From the NCBI GenBank assembly GCA_016218445.1, contig JACREC010000073.1, positions 1 through 36,479 on the forward strand: a stretch of DNA of 36,479 nt, in the 5' to 3' direction. Shown piece by piece: positions 1-9,210 of the stretch (positions are counted from its first letter, which is position 1; every line of letters begins with the position of its first letter). The notes beneath the pieces were generated by a model. The model worked only from the letters and a program-made list of their open reading frames with translations, was not told where the DNA came from and did not search any database. The stretch is from Nitrosomonadales bacterium (GTDB taxonomy: Bacteria; Pseudomonadota; Gammaproteobacteria; Burkholderiales; Gallionellaceae). The position numbers were made by a program, and so were the translations under genes.

Positions 1-112
1 AATCTCCAGCAGCAGGAAAGCTGCCAGACTGCACGAAGGCGTGTACGCCGTTCAAGTCGGAGACACTATAAGAATCTCCGAATGCGGCATCAAATAAGGA
101 TTTCAGAGTCAT
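1..112 (-). CDS. Partial unknown ORF running off the window start
   Basis: The minus strand is open from an ATG at 112 to the window edge, giving 37 codons that begin MTLKSLFDAAFGDSYSV. I recognise no family. It is divergent from the HNH gene at 150. The gap between them contains the string ccggacacta followed by gtgatag, which resembles the outer end of some insertion sequences, so this could be the start of a transposase or passenger gene. Real coding status is uncertain because only a short piece is visible. Confidence 0.3.
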   Translation of the reverse strand, partial: MTLKSLFDAAFGDSYSVSDLNGVHAFVQSGSFPAAGD

Positions 113-149
113 TGGGTCATTTTTAACCGGACACTAGTGATAGTCCTTC

Positions 150-821
150 ATGGATATTCGCGAATTTTTCATACAATTTCAAGATTATTTGGCTCCAAAG
201 CTAGATGTATACGAGCAGGCGATCTATTTGTACATCTTTCGGCATAGCCGTTTGCTAGGGTTGGATGAGGTGACGGTTGCCTTTAGATCCGCTCGTGTTC
301 GTATGGCATGCGGCACTGGCGCAAAAGGCATTCCAATGGCAGATGTTACGGCTTACACAAAGCTCTCATCTCTTCAAGAGAAGGGCTGTCTGGAAATTGT
401 GCGCACAACTCACACTGGGCAGTTGCTACGGTTGCGCCTTCCCTCTGAAATTACCGGAGTGATTCCATCTGCACCTGCTGTAGTTGAAACCGACTTAGAG
501 GCAATAGACTTTTTTAACGTGCCGGAAAATCGGATATTGCTTCTCAAGCGCGAAAATTACCGTTGTTTCTACACGCTTAAAAAATTGGATGAAAGCAACT
601 TTGTTGTTGAGCATGTAGTTTCACGCCCTACTGGGAACAACAGTTATCGTAACTTGGTAGCAGCCTCCCGCGAAGCAAACAATAAGAAAGGCGCAACGTC
701 TGCAGAAGATTTTCTGCGCCGCCTTTTTAGAGATGGCTTGCTTAACGAAGAAGAATTCAAAGATCGGCTTCATCATCTTGAGCTACTCAAGGCAGGTGAG
801 CTTAAGCCTCCTGTTTTTTGA
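150..821 (+). CDS. HNH-endonuclease-like hypothetical protein
   Basis: This 223-residue protein has two parts. The N-terminal half (about 1-110) is helical, with a stretch near residues 60-100 that could be a winged-helix-like fold. The C-terminal half (about 125-185) looks like an HNH nuclease core: RILLLKRENYRCFYT, then VVEHVVSR with the conserved His, then NSYRNLVAASREANNKKG, which matches the usual Asn-Leu-Val and CN-x-x-K end of HNH domains with Cys replaced. The zinc CxxC pairs typical of many HNH enzymes are mostly missing. It is visibly AT-richer than folC downstream, which suggests acquired DNA. Possible roles are a restriction, phage-defence or homing-type nuclease; the sequence does not decide between them. 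Confidence 0.55.
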   Translation: MDIREFFIQFQDYLAPKLDVYEQAIYLYIFRHSRLLGLDEVTVAFRSARVRMACGTGAKGIPMADVTAYTKLSSLQEKGCLEIVRTTHTGQLLRLRLPSEITGVIPSAPAVVETDLEAIDFFNVPENRILLLKRENYRCFYTLKKLDESNFVVEHVVSRPTGNNSYRNLVAASREANNKKGATSAEDFLRRLFRDGLLNEEEFKDRLHHLELLKAGELKPPVF

Positions 822-867
822 CAATCAGCGGAAGGCGCTACGCTTTGCCACCCTTGATAAATAGTGA

Positions 868-890
868 AAGGGCGTATTGCCGTACGCCCC
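868..890. repeat. Short palindromic repeat upstream of folC
   Basis: GGGCGTA (870-876) and TACGCCC (883-889) form a perfect 7-bp stem around a 6-nt loop. It lies directly upstream of the folC start at 899. It looks like one of several intergenic palindromes scattered in this genome. No T-tract follows, so it is not an obvious terminator. Confidence 0.5.
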
Positions 891-898
891 TACGATAA

Positions 899-2320
899 AT
901 GCCATCTACCTTGGCCGACTGGCTTTCCTATCTCGAATCCCTGCACCCCAAGACCATCGCGCTCGGCCTGGAGCGGGTGGCGCAACTCAAGCAGCGGCTG
1001 AACCTCCGGCCTGGTTTCCCCATCATCGTGGTTGGCGGCACCAACGGCAAAGGTTCGGTGTGCGCGATGCTGGAAAGCATGTTGCACGCCGCCGGATACC
1101 GCGTCGGCTGCTACACCTCGCCGCATCTGCTGGATTACAACGAGCGTGTGCGCATCGCAAAAAAGCAGGCAAGTGATGCTGAGTTGTGCGCGGCATTTGA
1201 GAAAATCGAGCGGGCGCGCAGACAACAATTGACAGATTTCAAGCTAGAGTCCCCTCCCCCTTGCAGGGGGGGGGCTAGGGAGGGGGTAGAAGCGCAGCAT
1301 CCCCACCGTGCCTACCCCCATCCTAACCTTCCCCCTGCAAGGGGGAAGGAACTGTCGGCGGAGTCTGTTGAAGTACTCTGGACCTATGTCGAGTTCGGCA
1401 CGCTGGCGGCGATGCAGTGCTTCATCGAGCACAAGGTGGAGGTCGCGATCCTCGAGGTGGGGCTGGGCGGCAGGCTGGATGCGGTGAACGTGTTCGACAA
1501 CGATTGTGCGGTGGTCACCAATGTGGACATAGACCACACCGATTATCTGGGTGACACGCGCGAAAAAATCGCCTATGAAAAGGCGGGAATTTTTCGCGCG
1601 GGCAGGGTGGCGATTTGTGCCGATGCGGATGTGCCACAGGCGATTACAGATCATGCTGAGAAAATTGGCGCGCAACTCTGGCGGATCGGGCGGGAGTTTG
1701 GTTTTACGACACACCAAGGGCAGTGGGACTACCGCAGCGCAGTCGGTGCGCGCAATTCCATGCCCTATCCCGCCCTGCGCGGGGCATTCCAGTTGCACAA
1801 CGCCAGCGCGGCGCTGGCGGCGCTGGATGCGCTCAGGGAAAAATTGCCGGTGGGCATGGAAGCGGTGCGGCGCGGGCTGGTCGAAATTGCACTACCGGGG
1901 CGTTTCCAGGTGGTGCCGGGCAAGCCGATGCCGATGCTGATTCTGGATGTGGCGCACAATCCCCACGCGGCGCGCTCGCTGGCGCAGAACCTGGCCAGTT
2001 TGCCGCCCTGTCCGCGCACTTACGCGGTGTTCGCCATGCTCAAGGACAAGGATATGGCCGGGGTGGCGCGCGCGCTCAAGGATCAGGTGGATGTGTGGCT
2101 GGTGGCGGGCATCAGCGCGCCGCGCGGGGCAACCGCCGCTGAGCTGGCCCAGGTGCTGCATGCCGAAGAGGTGAAGGGGGCAATACTGACATTTGCCACG
2201 GCAACGGATGCCTTGCAGCATGCCTGCAATGAGGCCACCGAAAATGATAGAATTGCGGCCTTTGGTTCATTCTATACGGTAGCGGAAGTGATGCGCGCGC
2301 GCGGCTTACGCTACGGTTGA
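899..2320 (+). CDS. folC: Dihydrofolate synthase / folylpolyglutamate synthase
   Basis: FolC adds glutamate to dihydropteroate and to folates in the cytoplasm, using ATP. The Mur-ligase-type P-loop GGTNGKGSV is at about residues 46-54. It is followed by LEVGLGGRLDAVN, HTDYLGDTREKIAYEKAGIF and LDVAHNPHA, all family hallmarks. The protein is 473 residues, longer than the usual ~420-430. The excess is explained by an in-frame palindromic repeat at 1250-1349 (residues ~118-151, Pro/Arg/Gly-rich), placed just before the conserved VEFGTLAAM segment. The frame is intact on both sides. The ATG at 899 puts the N-terminus where the family normally starts. Gene order folC-dedD-cvpA-purF is a common proteobacterial cluster. 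Confidence 0.95.
   Translation: MPSTLADWLSYLESLHPKTIALGLERVAQLKQRLNLRPGFPIIVVGGTNGKGSVCAMLESMLHAAGYRVGCYTSPHLLDYNERVRIAKKQASDAELCAAFEKIERARRQQLTDFKLESPPPCRGGAREGVEAQHPHRAYPHPNLPPARGKELSAESVEVLWTYVEFGTLAAMQCFIEHKVEVAILEVGLGGRLDAVNVFDNDCAVVTNVDIDHTDYLGDTREKIAYEKAGIFRAGRVAICADADVPQAITDHAEKIGAQLWRIGREFGFTTHQGQWDYRSAVGARNSMPYPALRGAFQLHNASAALAALDALREKLPVGMEAVRRGLVEIALPGRFQVVPGKPMPMLILDVAHNPHAARSLAQNLASLPPCPRTYAVFAMLKDKDMAGVARALKDQVDVWLVAGISAPRGATAAELAQVLHAEEVKGAILTFATATDALQHACNEATENDRIAAFGSFYTVAEVMRARGLRYG
1250..1349. repeat. Inverted-repeat element inserted in frame in folC
   Basis: The left arm (1250-1290, ccctcccccttgcaggggg core) and right arm (1311-1349, ccccctgcaagggggaagg core) are imperfect reverse complements around a ~20-bp centre. 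This is a G/C-run palindrome of the kind usually found between genes. Here it lies inside folC and is translated without a stop. A related but shorter palindrome is at 5111-5134. Confidence 0.8.
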
Positions 2321-2338
2321 TTTTTGCGGGAACACGCG

Positions 2339-2914
2339 ATGGCAAAACAGTTGACGGATGACGAGGCCAGCCTGAAGCGGAAGGCAAGACGCAGATTGAT
2401 CGGCGCTGTGGCGCTCACCATCGCCATCGTGGTGTTGCTGCCCATGCTGCTGGATAGCGAACCCAGACCGGTGGGGCGGGACATCGAGTTGCGCATTCCC
2501 GATAAAGACAAGGTCGGCGAGTTCGCGCCCAGAATTGGTTTGCCGTCCGCGAGCGCGCCTGCCGCTGCGCTTCCCGCTGCCACCCCTGCTCCCGCTCCCG
2601 TAATTGCCGATACAGCCATCGCTGCATCGCAAGTGGTTGCTGCATCGAAAGCATCAGAAAGCAAGCCTGCTGAACAAGCACAGGCTGAGCCGCAGCAAAG
2701 TTTTGTGGTGCAGATCGGCGCATTTACCAAGACCGAATCCGCGCATTACTTGCAGAAAAAATTGAGCAAGGAGGGCTTTAAGGTTTATACCGAAAAGGCG
2801 GGTGACAAGACTCGTGTACGCGCCGGGCCTTATGCCACGCGCGAAGCTGCGGACAAGGTGATCCGCAAGCTTGAGGCGCAGGGACTGCATCCGGTAGTCA
2901 TACCGGAGCAATAA
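2339..2914 (+). CDS. dedD: DedD-like SPOR-domain cell-division protein
   Basis: This is an inner-membrane protein with a short basic cytoplasmic N-terminus (SLKRKARRR), one transmembrane helix (about residues 22-41, LIGAVALTIAIVVLLPMLL), a Pro/Ala-rich periplasmic linker, and a C-terminal SPOR domain (QSFVVQIGAFTKTESAHYL ... RVRAGPYATREAADKVI). SPOR domains bind denuded septal peptidoglycan, so the protein is expected at the division site. An upstream TTG at 2324 is in frame, but the ATG at 2339 gives the normal MAKQ start. The stop overlaps the cvpA start by one base, indicating translational coupling. Confidence 0.88.
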   Translation: MAKQLTDDEASLKRKARRRLIGAVALTIAIVVLLPMLLDSEPRPVGRDIELRIPDKDKVGEFAPRIGLPSASAPAAALPAATPAPAPVIADTAIAASQVVAASKASESKPAEQAQAEPQQSFVVQIGAFTKTESAHYLQKKLSKEGFKVYTEKAGDKTRVRAGPYATREAADKVIRKLEAQGLHPVVIPEQ

Positions 2915-3402
2915 TGACCTGGTTTGATTACACCGTCATCGCGATTGTTGCATTGTCGATATTGCTTGGATGGTGGCGCGGTCTGGTGTATGAAGTATTG
3001 GCGCTGCTTGGCTGGGTGGTCGCGTGGGTGGTGGCGCGCCTGTTTGCCGCCAAAGCCGCGCCTTACATACCTGCCGCGCTGGGTGCGGAAGCCGCCAGAA
3101 CTGCCGTGGCCTTTACCGCACTGTTCATCAGCATCTTGATTGTCGGCGGCATCGTGGCATGGCTGCTGTCGAAACTGGTCAAGTGGGTTGGACTAGGCTG
3201 GCTGGATGGCTTGCTCGGTGCGCTGTTCGGCATGTTGCGCGGTGTGCTGGTGGTATTGGCGCTGGTGTTGCTGGCAGGGCTGACCGGCTTGCCGAAGGAA
3301 CCATCCTGGCGCAATGCAGCGATGAGCAAACCGTTGGAAAATGTTGCGCTGGCGGCCAAAGGCTGGTTGCCGGAGAGTGTGGCGCAACGCGTGCATTATT
3401 GA
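2914..3402 (+). CDS. cvpA: CvpA family membrane protein
   Basis: A 162-residue integral membrane protein with four hydrophobic segments (about residues 5-20, 27-48, 64-85 and 100-125). It has the family pattern FDYTVIAIVALSILLGWWRG near the start and GLLGALFGMLRGVLVV later. CvpA is linked to colicin V export and envelope or purine-operon phenotypes; its exact activity is not settled. It starts inside the dedD stop and is followed 28 bp later by purF, the usual arrangement. Confidence 0.9.
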   Translation: MTWFDYTVIAIVALSILLGWWRGLVYEVLALLGWVVAWVVARLFAAKAAPYIPAALGAEAARTAVAFTALFISILIVGGIVAWLLSKLVKWVGLGWLDGLLGALFGMLRGVLVVLALVLLAGLTGLPKEPSWRNAAMSKPLENVALAAKGWLPESVAQRVHY

Positions 3403-3430
3403 ATTCAAGATTGAATACCGGGACTAAATC

Positions 3431-4951
3431 ATGTGTGGCATTCTAGGCGTCGTTGCGCATTCACCGGCCAACCAGATTTTGTATGACGGCTTGCTGGTGC
3501 TGCAGCACCGCGGGCAGGATGCGGCGGGCATTGCGACCCTGGATGGCAACACCTTCCATATGCACAAGGGCAATGGGCTGGTGCGCGACGTGTTCCGCAC
3601 CCGCAACATGCGCGCGTTGCAGGGCAATGCGGGCATCGCGCATGTGCGCTACCCCACCGCCGGTTCCGCCATCGACCATAACGAGGCGCAGCCGTTCTAT
3701 GTCAATTCTCCGTTCGGCATCGTGCTTGGCCATAACGGCAACCTGACCAACACCAGGCAGTTGCAGGAAGAACTATTTCTGGAAGACCGGCGCCATGTGA
3801 ACACCAATTCCGACTCGGAAGTGCTGCTCAACGTCTTGGCGCACGAATTGCAGGAAAAGGCCAAAAAATATCGCCTCGACGTCCAGACCATTTTTGCCGC
3901 CGTATCCGGCGTGCACCGCCGCTGCCATGGCGCTTACGCAGTGGTGGCGATGATTGCTGGTTATGGCCTGCTGGCGTTCCGCGACAGTTATGGCATCCGC
4001 CCGCTGGTAGTGGGCAGCCATCAAACCGAACAAGGCACGGAATATCTGGTGGCGTCGGAAAGCGTGGCGCTGGATACGCTGGGCTTCAAGCTGCTGCGCG
4101 ACATCGCACCGGGTGAGGCGGTGTTCATTGACTTCGACGGCAACTTTCACAGCCAGCAGTGTGCGAAGAATCCCACGCTCAACCCTTGCATTTTCGAGTA
4201 TGTCTATCTGGCGCGCCCCGATTCGGTGATTGACGGTATTTCGGTGTATGAAACGCGCCTGAATATGGGCGAAAACCTGGCTGACAAGATTGCGCGCATC
4301 TGGCCGCAGGCGGATATTGACGTGGTCATTCCCATTCCGGATTCCAGCCGCCCCAGCGCCTTGCAGCTTGCCAACCGCCTTGGCATCCCGTTCCGCGAGG
4401 GCTTCGTGAAAAACCGCTACATCGGCCGCACCTTCATTATGCCGGGGCAGGAGATGCGCAAGAAATCGGTGCGGCAGAAACTGAATGCAATCGGCATGGA
4501 ATTCAAAAACAAGAACGTGCTGCTGGTGGATGACTCCATCGTGCGCGGCACCACCAGCCGCGAGATCGTGCAGATGGCGCGCGATGCCGGGGCGCGCAAG
4601 GTGTATTTCGCCTCCGCCGCGCCGCCGGTACGCTTTCCCAATGTGTACGGCATTGACATGCCGTCGCGCCGCGAGCTGATCGCCACCGGGCGCAGCGATG
4701 AGGAAATCTGCCGCGAAATCGGTGCGGACAGGCTGGTCTATCAAGACCTGGACAGCCTCAAGGCGGCGGTAAGCAAGGCCAATCCGGCCATACAGTATTT
4801 TGAGGCATCATGCTTCGACGGCGACTACATCACCGGCGACATCACGCCCGAGTATCTTGATGAGATCGAGACGGCGCGCGAAAATGGAAATGCCAACAAG
4901 AGCCATGATGTCAACCAGCTCGATCTCGACCTGGCGACCGGCGAAGGTTGA
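3431..4951 (+). CDS. purF: Amidophosphoribosyltransferase
   Basis: PurF catalyses the first committed step of purine synthesis, PRPP + glutamine to 5-phosphoribosylamine. MCGILGV at the start supplies Cys2, the N-terminal nucleophile of the class II glutaminase domain. The glutaminase domain continues with [11 protein letters not shown] and GHNGNLTN. The phosphoribosyltransferase domain carries the PRPP loop [16 protein letters not shown] at about residues 360-376. At 506 residues the length is typical. A strong hairpin terminator follows at 5041. Confidence 0.97.
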   Translation: MCGILGVVAHSPANQILYDGLLVLQHRGQDAAGIATLDGNTFHMHKGNGLVRDVFRTRNMRALQGNAGIAHVRYPTAGSAIDHNEAQPFYVNSPFGIVLGHNGNLTNTRQLQEELFLEDRRHVNTNSDSEVLLNVLAHELQEKAKKYRLDVQTIFAAVSGVHRRCHGAYAVVAMIAGYGLLAFRDSYGIRPLVVGSHQTEQGTEYLVASESVALDTLGFKLLRDIAPGEAVFIDFDGNFHSQQCAKNPTLNPCIFEYVYLARPDSVIDGISVYETRLNMGENLADKIARIWPQADIDVVIPIPDSSRPSALQLANRLGIPFREGFVKNRYIGRTFIMPGQEMRKKSVRQKLNAIGMEFKNKNVLLVDDSIVRGTTSREIVQMARDAGARKVYFASAAPPVRFPNVYGIDMPSRRELIATGRSDEEICREIGADRLVYQDLDSLKAAVSKANPAIQYFEASCFDGDYITGDITPEYLDEIETARENGNANKSHDVNQLDLDLATGEG

Positions 4952-5040
4952 CAATATCGGAAGGCAGATGATAACTTGCAACCTGCGCCGATTTGAGGAA
5001 CAGCTTGCGGGCGCGTAATAAATACAGCTAAAGCGCGGGA

Positions 5041-5073
5041 AACCCGGTTTAGCGCAAGCTATCCGGGTTTTTT
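5041..5073 (+). terminator. Rho-independent terminator after purF
   Basis: AACCCGG, then TAGC-GCAA-GCTA, then CCGGGTT form a long stem closed by a GCAA tetraloop and followed by a T6 run. This is a textbook intrinsic terminator. It ends the folC-dedD-cvpA-purF transcript before metZ. Confidence 0.88.
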
Positions 5074-5110
5074 ACATTATCGTAAGCGTCGCGTAGCGAC
5101 TCCTCATCAC

Positions 5111-5134
5111 TCTCTCCCACTTGTGGGGGAGAGA
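5111..5134. repeat. Palindromic repeat between purF and metZ
   Basis: CTCTCCCAC and GTGGGGGAGAG flank a very short loop, followed by a G-rich tail (atggagaggggg). It resembles the G/C-run palindrome found inside folC. Confidence 0.5.
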
Positions 5135-5215
5135 TGGAGAGGGGGAACGGACAAGGTGTCAGCGACGTTAATCATCCGGCGTGGTGCTGACACCATGACC
5201 GTTAAGGGGCAATGC

Positions 5216-6391
5216 ATGTCGGAACCATCCTACCAACCGGAAACACTTGCCGTGCATGCAGGCACGGTGCGCAGCCAGTTCACCGAGCACAGCGAGGCGA
5301 TGTTTCTCACTTCCAGCTTCGTGTTCGACAATGCCGCACAAGCCGCCGCGCGCTTCATCGGCGAAGAGCCGGGCAACATCTACTCGCGCTTCACCAACCC
5401 CACCGTCACCATGTTCGAGGAGCGCCTGGCTGCCATGGAAGGTGCGGAACAGTGCGTGGCGACTGCATCCGGCATGTCGGCGATACTGGCCTGTTGCATG
5501 GGCTTGCTGAAGAGCGGCGACCACATCGTTGCCTCGCGCAGTATTTTCGGCGCGACGGTGAACCTGTTCGGCGGCATCCTGAAAAAATTCGGCGTGGAAA
5601 CGACGTTCGTTTCCGCCACCGATGTCAGCGAATGGAGCGCTGCCGTGCGCCCGCAAACGAAATTATTCTTTCTGGAAACACCGTCCAATCCGCTGACCGA
5701 AGTGTCCGACATCGCGGCGATTGCAGCGGTGGCGAAGAAGTGCGGCGCATTGCTGGCGGTGGACAACTGCTTCTGCACGCCCATCCTGCAACGCCCGCTG
5801 GAACTGGGCGCGGACATCGTGATCCACTCGGCCACCAAGTACCTTGATGGGCAGGGGCGGGTGCTGGGCGGTGCGGTGCTGGGCAGCAAGAAGAATATGG
5901 AAGGCGTGTACCAGTTTCTGCGCACGGCTGGCCCGACCATGAGCGCGTTCAACGCATGGATATTCCTGAAAGGTCTGGAAACGTTGAAAATCCGCATGGA
6001 CGCTCACAGCGCCAATGCGCTGCAACTAGCGCGCTGGCTGGAAGCGCAGCCGAATGTGGCGCGCGTGTATTACCCCGGCCTGGCGTCGCATCCGCAGCAC
6101 CAGTTGGCGATGCAGCAACAAAAGACCGGCGGCGGCATCGTGTCGTTCGAAGTGAAGGGTGGCAGGGAAGCGGCATGGCGTGTGGTTGACAGCACACAAC
6201 TGGTTTCCATTACCGCCAACCTGGGCGACACCAAGACCACGCTTACCCATCCGGCCACCACCACGCATGTGCGCATCACGCCGGAAGCGCGCGCGGCAGC
6301 GGGCATTACCGAAGGCCTGCTGCGCATTGCCATGGGGCTGGAAGCGGTGAGCGACATCCAAGCTGATCTGGCGCGTGGCTTGGGTAACTAA
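5216..6391 (+). CDS. metZ: O-succinylhomoserine sulfhydrylase
   Basis: A PLP enzyme of the Cys/Met metabolism family that makes homocysteine from O-succinylhomoserine and sulfide. Visible features are TLAVHAG near the start, YSRFTNPTVTMFEERLAAME, the PLP lysine in HSATKYLDGQGR (K208), and the C-terminal SLGDTKT-like segment ANLGDTKTTLTHPATTTH. The frame is open further upstream, but the ATG at 5216 follows an AAGGGG ribosome site at the right distance and gives the normal MSEPS start and 391-residue length. Placement after purF is usual in betaproteobacteria. Confidence 0.93.
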   Translation: MSEPSYQPETLAVHAGTVRSQFTEHSEAMFLTSSFVFDNAAQAAARFIGEEPGNIYSRFTNPTVTMFEERLAAMEGAEQCVATASGMSAILACCMGLLKSGDHIVASRSIFGATVNLFGGILKKFGVETTFVSATDVSEWSAAVRPQTKLFFLETPSNPLTEVSDIAAIAAVAKKCGALLAVDNCFCTPILQRPLELGADIVIHSATKYLDGQGRVLGGAVLGSKKNMEGVYQFLRTAGPTMSAFNAWIFLKGLETLKIRMDAHSANALQLARWLEAQPNVARVYYPGLASHPQHQLAMQQQKTGGGIVSFEVKGGREAAWRVVDSTQLVSITANLGDTKTTLTHPATTTHVRITPEARAAAGITEGLLRIAMGLEAVSDIQADLARGLGN

Positions 6392-6412
6392 CATGGAACG
6401 GGAAAACAATTC

Positions 6413-6498
6413 GAGCCACAGAGGTCACAGAGCACACAGAGAACGACGATGGGTTTATGGGGTTGCTTTCCTCTGTGAACTCTGTGTTCTCTGTGGCT
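6413..6498. repeat. CACAGAG/CTCTGTG inverted repeat array
   Basis: The left arm (6413-6443) holds repeated CACAGAG words and the right arm (6468-6498) repeated CTCTGTG words, so the transcript could fold into a long hairpin. This is a widespread type of intergenic repeat. It lies between metZ and pncC and ends just before the pncC ribosome site. Confidence 0.75.
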
Positions 6499-6514
6499 AA
6501 AGGGGGTTCAAAAA

Positions 6515-7006
6515 ATGGACATCCTCGCCGCACAAGTCGGTGGCGCACTCAAAGCGCACGGTCTCAAGCTGGCGACGGCGGAGTCCTGCACCGGCGGCGG
6601 TGTGGCGCATGCCATTACCGATGTGGCGGGCAGCTCAACATGGTTTGAGCGCGGCTTTATTGCTTATTCCAACCAAGCCAAACAACAGATGCTGGGGGTG
6701 AGTGAAGCGACACTCAATCAACACGGCGCGGTGTCTGAGGCGACGGTGCGCGAGATGGTGGCGGGCGCATTGCAACACAGTACCGCACAGGTTGCACTGG
6801 CGGTGAGCGGCATCGCCGGGCCGGATGGCGGCACAGCGGACAAGCCGGTAGGTACGGTATGGTTTGCGTGGGGTATCAAACACGGCGCGGCCCATGCGCG
6901 GCGGCACCAGATTAACGGAAACCGCGCCGAAGTGCGCGCCCAGTCGGTGCATATCGCATTGCAGGGAGTGGTGGACTTGCTGAACCAATTGACCGAAACG
7001 GCCTAA
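6515..7006 (+). CDS. pncC: Nicotinamide-nucleotide amidase (CinA C-terminal domain family)
   Basis: PncC deamidates NMN to nicotinic acid mononucleotide in pyridine-nucleotide recycling. The 163-residue protein is the stand-alone CinA C-terminal domain: TAESCTGGGVAHAITDVAGSS with the catalytic Ser, a central GFIAYSNQAKQQMLGV, and AVSGIAGPDGG. A strong AAAGGGGG ribosome site precedes the ATG. Location immediately upstream of recA is conserved in many proteobacteria. Confidence 0.93.
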   Translation: MDILAAQVGGALKAHGLKLATAESCTGGGVAHAITDVAGSSTWFERGFIAYSNQAKQQMLGVSEATLNQHGAVSEATVREMVAGALQHSTAQVALAVSGIAGPDGGTADKPVGTVWFAWGIKHGAAHARRHQINGNRAEVRAQSVHIALQGVVDLLNQLTETA

Positions 7007-7017
7007 AAACAACAAAA

Positions 7018-7031
7018 AGAACGAACGTTCT
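7018..7031. promoter_or_regulatory. Candidate SOS-type operator upstream of recA
   Basis: AGAAC-N4-GTTCT is a dyad 57 bp upstream of the recA start. It fits the GAAC-N4-GTTC layout of LexA sites in some bacteria, but not the CTGT-N8-ACAG site expected in beta- and gammaproteobacteria. It is reported only because of its position; its function is uncertain. Confidence 0.28.
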
Positions 7032-7087
7032 GTACAAGTGCGAATTGATATGCCACAATCCTGCATCACTATTGAAAGGGGATCGAA

Positions 7088-8158
<1,071 letters not shown>

Positions 8159-8191
8159 CTTTTGATGGAACCACTGATAAGGCTACTGATG

Positions 8192-8395
8192 AAACTTCTA
8201 GCCATCTGGCTAAGCTGCAAAAGCCGCAGCAAGCCATTGGTTATAGCCATTCCGCTGAGCCCCAAAGTGCTGGGCAAGCGGCTGGTTATAGCCATTCCGC
8301 TAGGTAGCCAAACAGCTTTGCATAGCCAATCGACTAGGCAACAAGTTGCAAGTCGCTGGTTAACGGCAACCAAGCGGTTGGTTATGGCCGGGTGC
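8192..8395. repeat. Tandem REP-like palindromic repeats between recA and recX
   Basis: About four degenerate units have the form TAGCCATTCCGCTAGG, then a small variable hairpin, then CAAGCGGCTGGTTATAG. The two halves of a unit are imperfect reverse complements (TAGCCA..CCGCT against AGCGGCTGGTTA). Their tandem order creates a long repetitive spacer that happens to be open in one frame. A single further unit forms the 3-prime end of frdA (12655-12705). Confidence 0.75.
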
Positions 8396-8399
8396 ACGG

Positions 8400-8879
8400 G
8401 TGAGGAAAAAGCCTGAGCCAAGTTTACGCGCGCGCGCCCTGCAATACCTGGCACGGCGCGAATACAGTCGCGCCGAGTTGCGCGGCAAGTTGTTGCCGCA
8501 TGTGCAAGCCGACGAAGATTTCGAGCAGGTGTCTCCGGTAAATCTGGATGCGCTATTGGACGATCTGACCGCGCGCGGCTGGTTGTCAGATGCACGCGCC
8601 GCCACGCAATTGGTACACGCCAAACGCAGCCGTTTCGGCACGCAACGCATCACGCATGAGTTGCGGCAAAGAGGTATCGCCGAGGAGTTGATCAGCGCTG
8701 CGTTGCCCGCTTTAAAAGAAAGCGAACTGGAAGCAGTGCGCGAAGTATGGCAAAAAAAATTCGGTACGCTGCCGCAAGATGCCAGGGAAAAAGCCAGGCA
8801 GATGCGTTTCCTGCAATCGCGTGGCTTTGGGTTTGACGTGATTTTTCAAGTGTTGCGTAGTGAGTCTGACATTGAATAG
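8400..8879 (+). CDS. recX: Regulatory protein RecX
   Basis: RecX modulates RecA filament growth. The 159-residue protein has the three-helix-repeat pattern of the family: RALQYLARREYSRAELRGKL, LLDDLTARGWLSDARAATQLVHAKRSRFGTQRI and LRQRGIAEELISAAL. The start is a GTG at 8400, placed right at the end of the repeat array; no ATG gives a family-like N-terminus. The repeats between recA and recX could affect read-through and so the RecX:RecA ratio. Confidence 0.92.
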   Translation: MRKKPEPSLRARALQYLARREYSRAELRGKLLPHVQADEDFEQVSPVNLDALLDDLTARGWLSDARAATQLVHAKRSRFGTQRITHELRQRGIAEELISAALPALKESELEAVREVWQKKFGTLPQDAREKARQMRFLQSRGFGFDVIFQVLRSESDIE

Positions 8880-8880
8880 C

Positions 8881-8903
8881 GGCCAGCGCCGATGGCGATG
8901 GCC
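8881..8903 (+). terminator. Hairpin after recX
   Basis: GGCCAGCGCC and GGCGATGGCC pair over ten positions with one mismatch around GAT. Only a short GTTT follows, so it is a weak intrinsic terminator or a stabilising hairpin. It lies one base after the recX stop. Confidence 0.4.
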
Positions 8904-8905
8904 GT

Positions 8906-8934
8906 TTGATTAGCTATTTACTTTGGGGTGTAAT
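8906..8934 (+). promoter_or_regulatory. Candidate sigma-70 promoter for vapBC
   Basis: TTGATT (8906-8911), a 17-bp spacer, then TGTAAT (8929-8934). The predicted start of transcription falls at about 8941, directly before the palindrome at 8945. Confidence 0.5.
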
Positions 8935-8944
8935 GTCGTTAGGA

Positions 8945-8956
8945 TGTACGCGTACA
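8945..8956. promoter_or_regulatory. Candidate VapB operator palindrome
   Basis: TGTACGCGTACA is a perfect 12-bp palindrome between the candidate promoter and the vapB ribosome site (AGGAGG). Antitoxin-toxin complexes of this family usually repress their own promoter through such a palindrome, so this is the likely autoregulatory site. Confidence 0.5.
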
Positions 8957-8973
8957 CACATAGGAGGCGCATT

Positions 8974-9210
8974 ATGGCCATGACGAAGATATTCAAAAAC
9001 GGCAATTCACAGGCAGTCCGCATCCCCGCGGAGTTTGCTTACGCACGTAGCGATCTGGACGTTGAAATAGAACGTATCGGTGACGAGATACGGATACGCC
9101 CGGCATGCCGCAGCCTGGATCAGCTATTGCCAAAATTTGCGGCCTTCTCTGCGGATTTCATGGCGGATGGGCGCGGTGATAATCAAGAATCCAAGCGGGA
9201 TGTGCTATGA
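8974..9210 (+). CDS. vapB: VapB-type antitoxin (AbrB/MazE-like domain)
   Basis: This is a 78-residue antitoxin. The N-terminus MAMTKIFKNGNSQAVRIP is the SpoVT/AbrB swapped-hairpin DNA-binding motif, and the C-terminal ~35 residues would wrap the toxin. The frame is open further upstream, but the ATG at 8974 follows a perfect AGGAGG and gives the canonical start. It overlaps vapC by four bases (ATGA), so the pair is translationally coupled. Confidence 0.88.
   Translation: MAMTKIFKNGNSQAVRIPAEFAYARSDLDVEIERIGDEIRIRPACRSLDQLLPKFAAFSADFMADGRGDNQESKRDVL

Noticed and set aside
7018-7060. Classical CTGT-N8-ACAG LexA box before recA
   Set aside because: CTGTAC occurs but no matching ACAG lies at the right distance; only the weaker GAAC-N4-GTTC dyad was kept, at low confidence.
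8192-8395. Possible CRISPR or integron attC array
   Set aside because: Units are degenerate palindromes of variable length without regular spacers, gene cassettes or an integrase.
8162-8416. 84-codon open frame between recA and recX
   Set aside because: It is a translation of the tandem REP-like repeats and ends inside recX; the repeated VIAIPL words come from the DNA repeat, not from a protein family.
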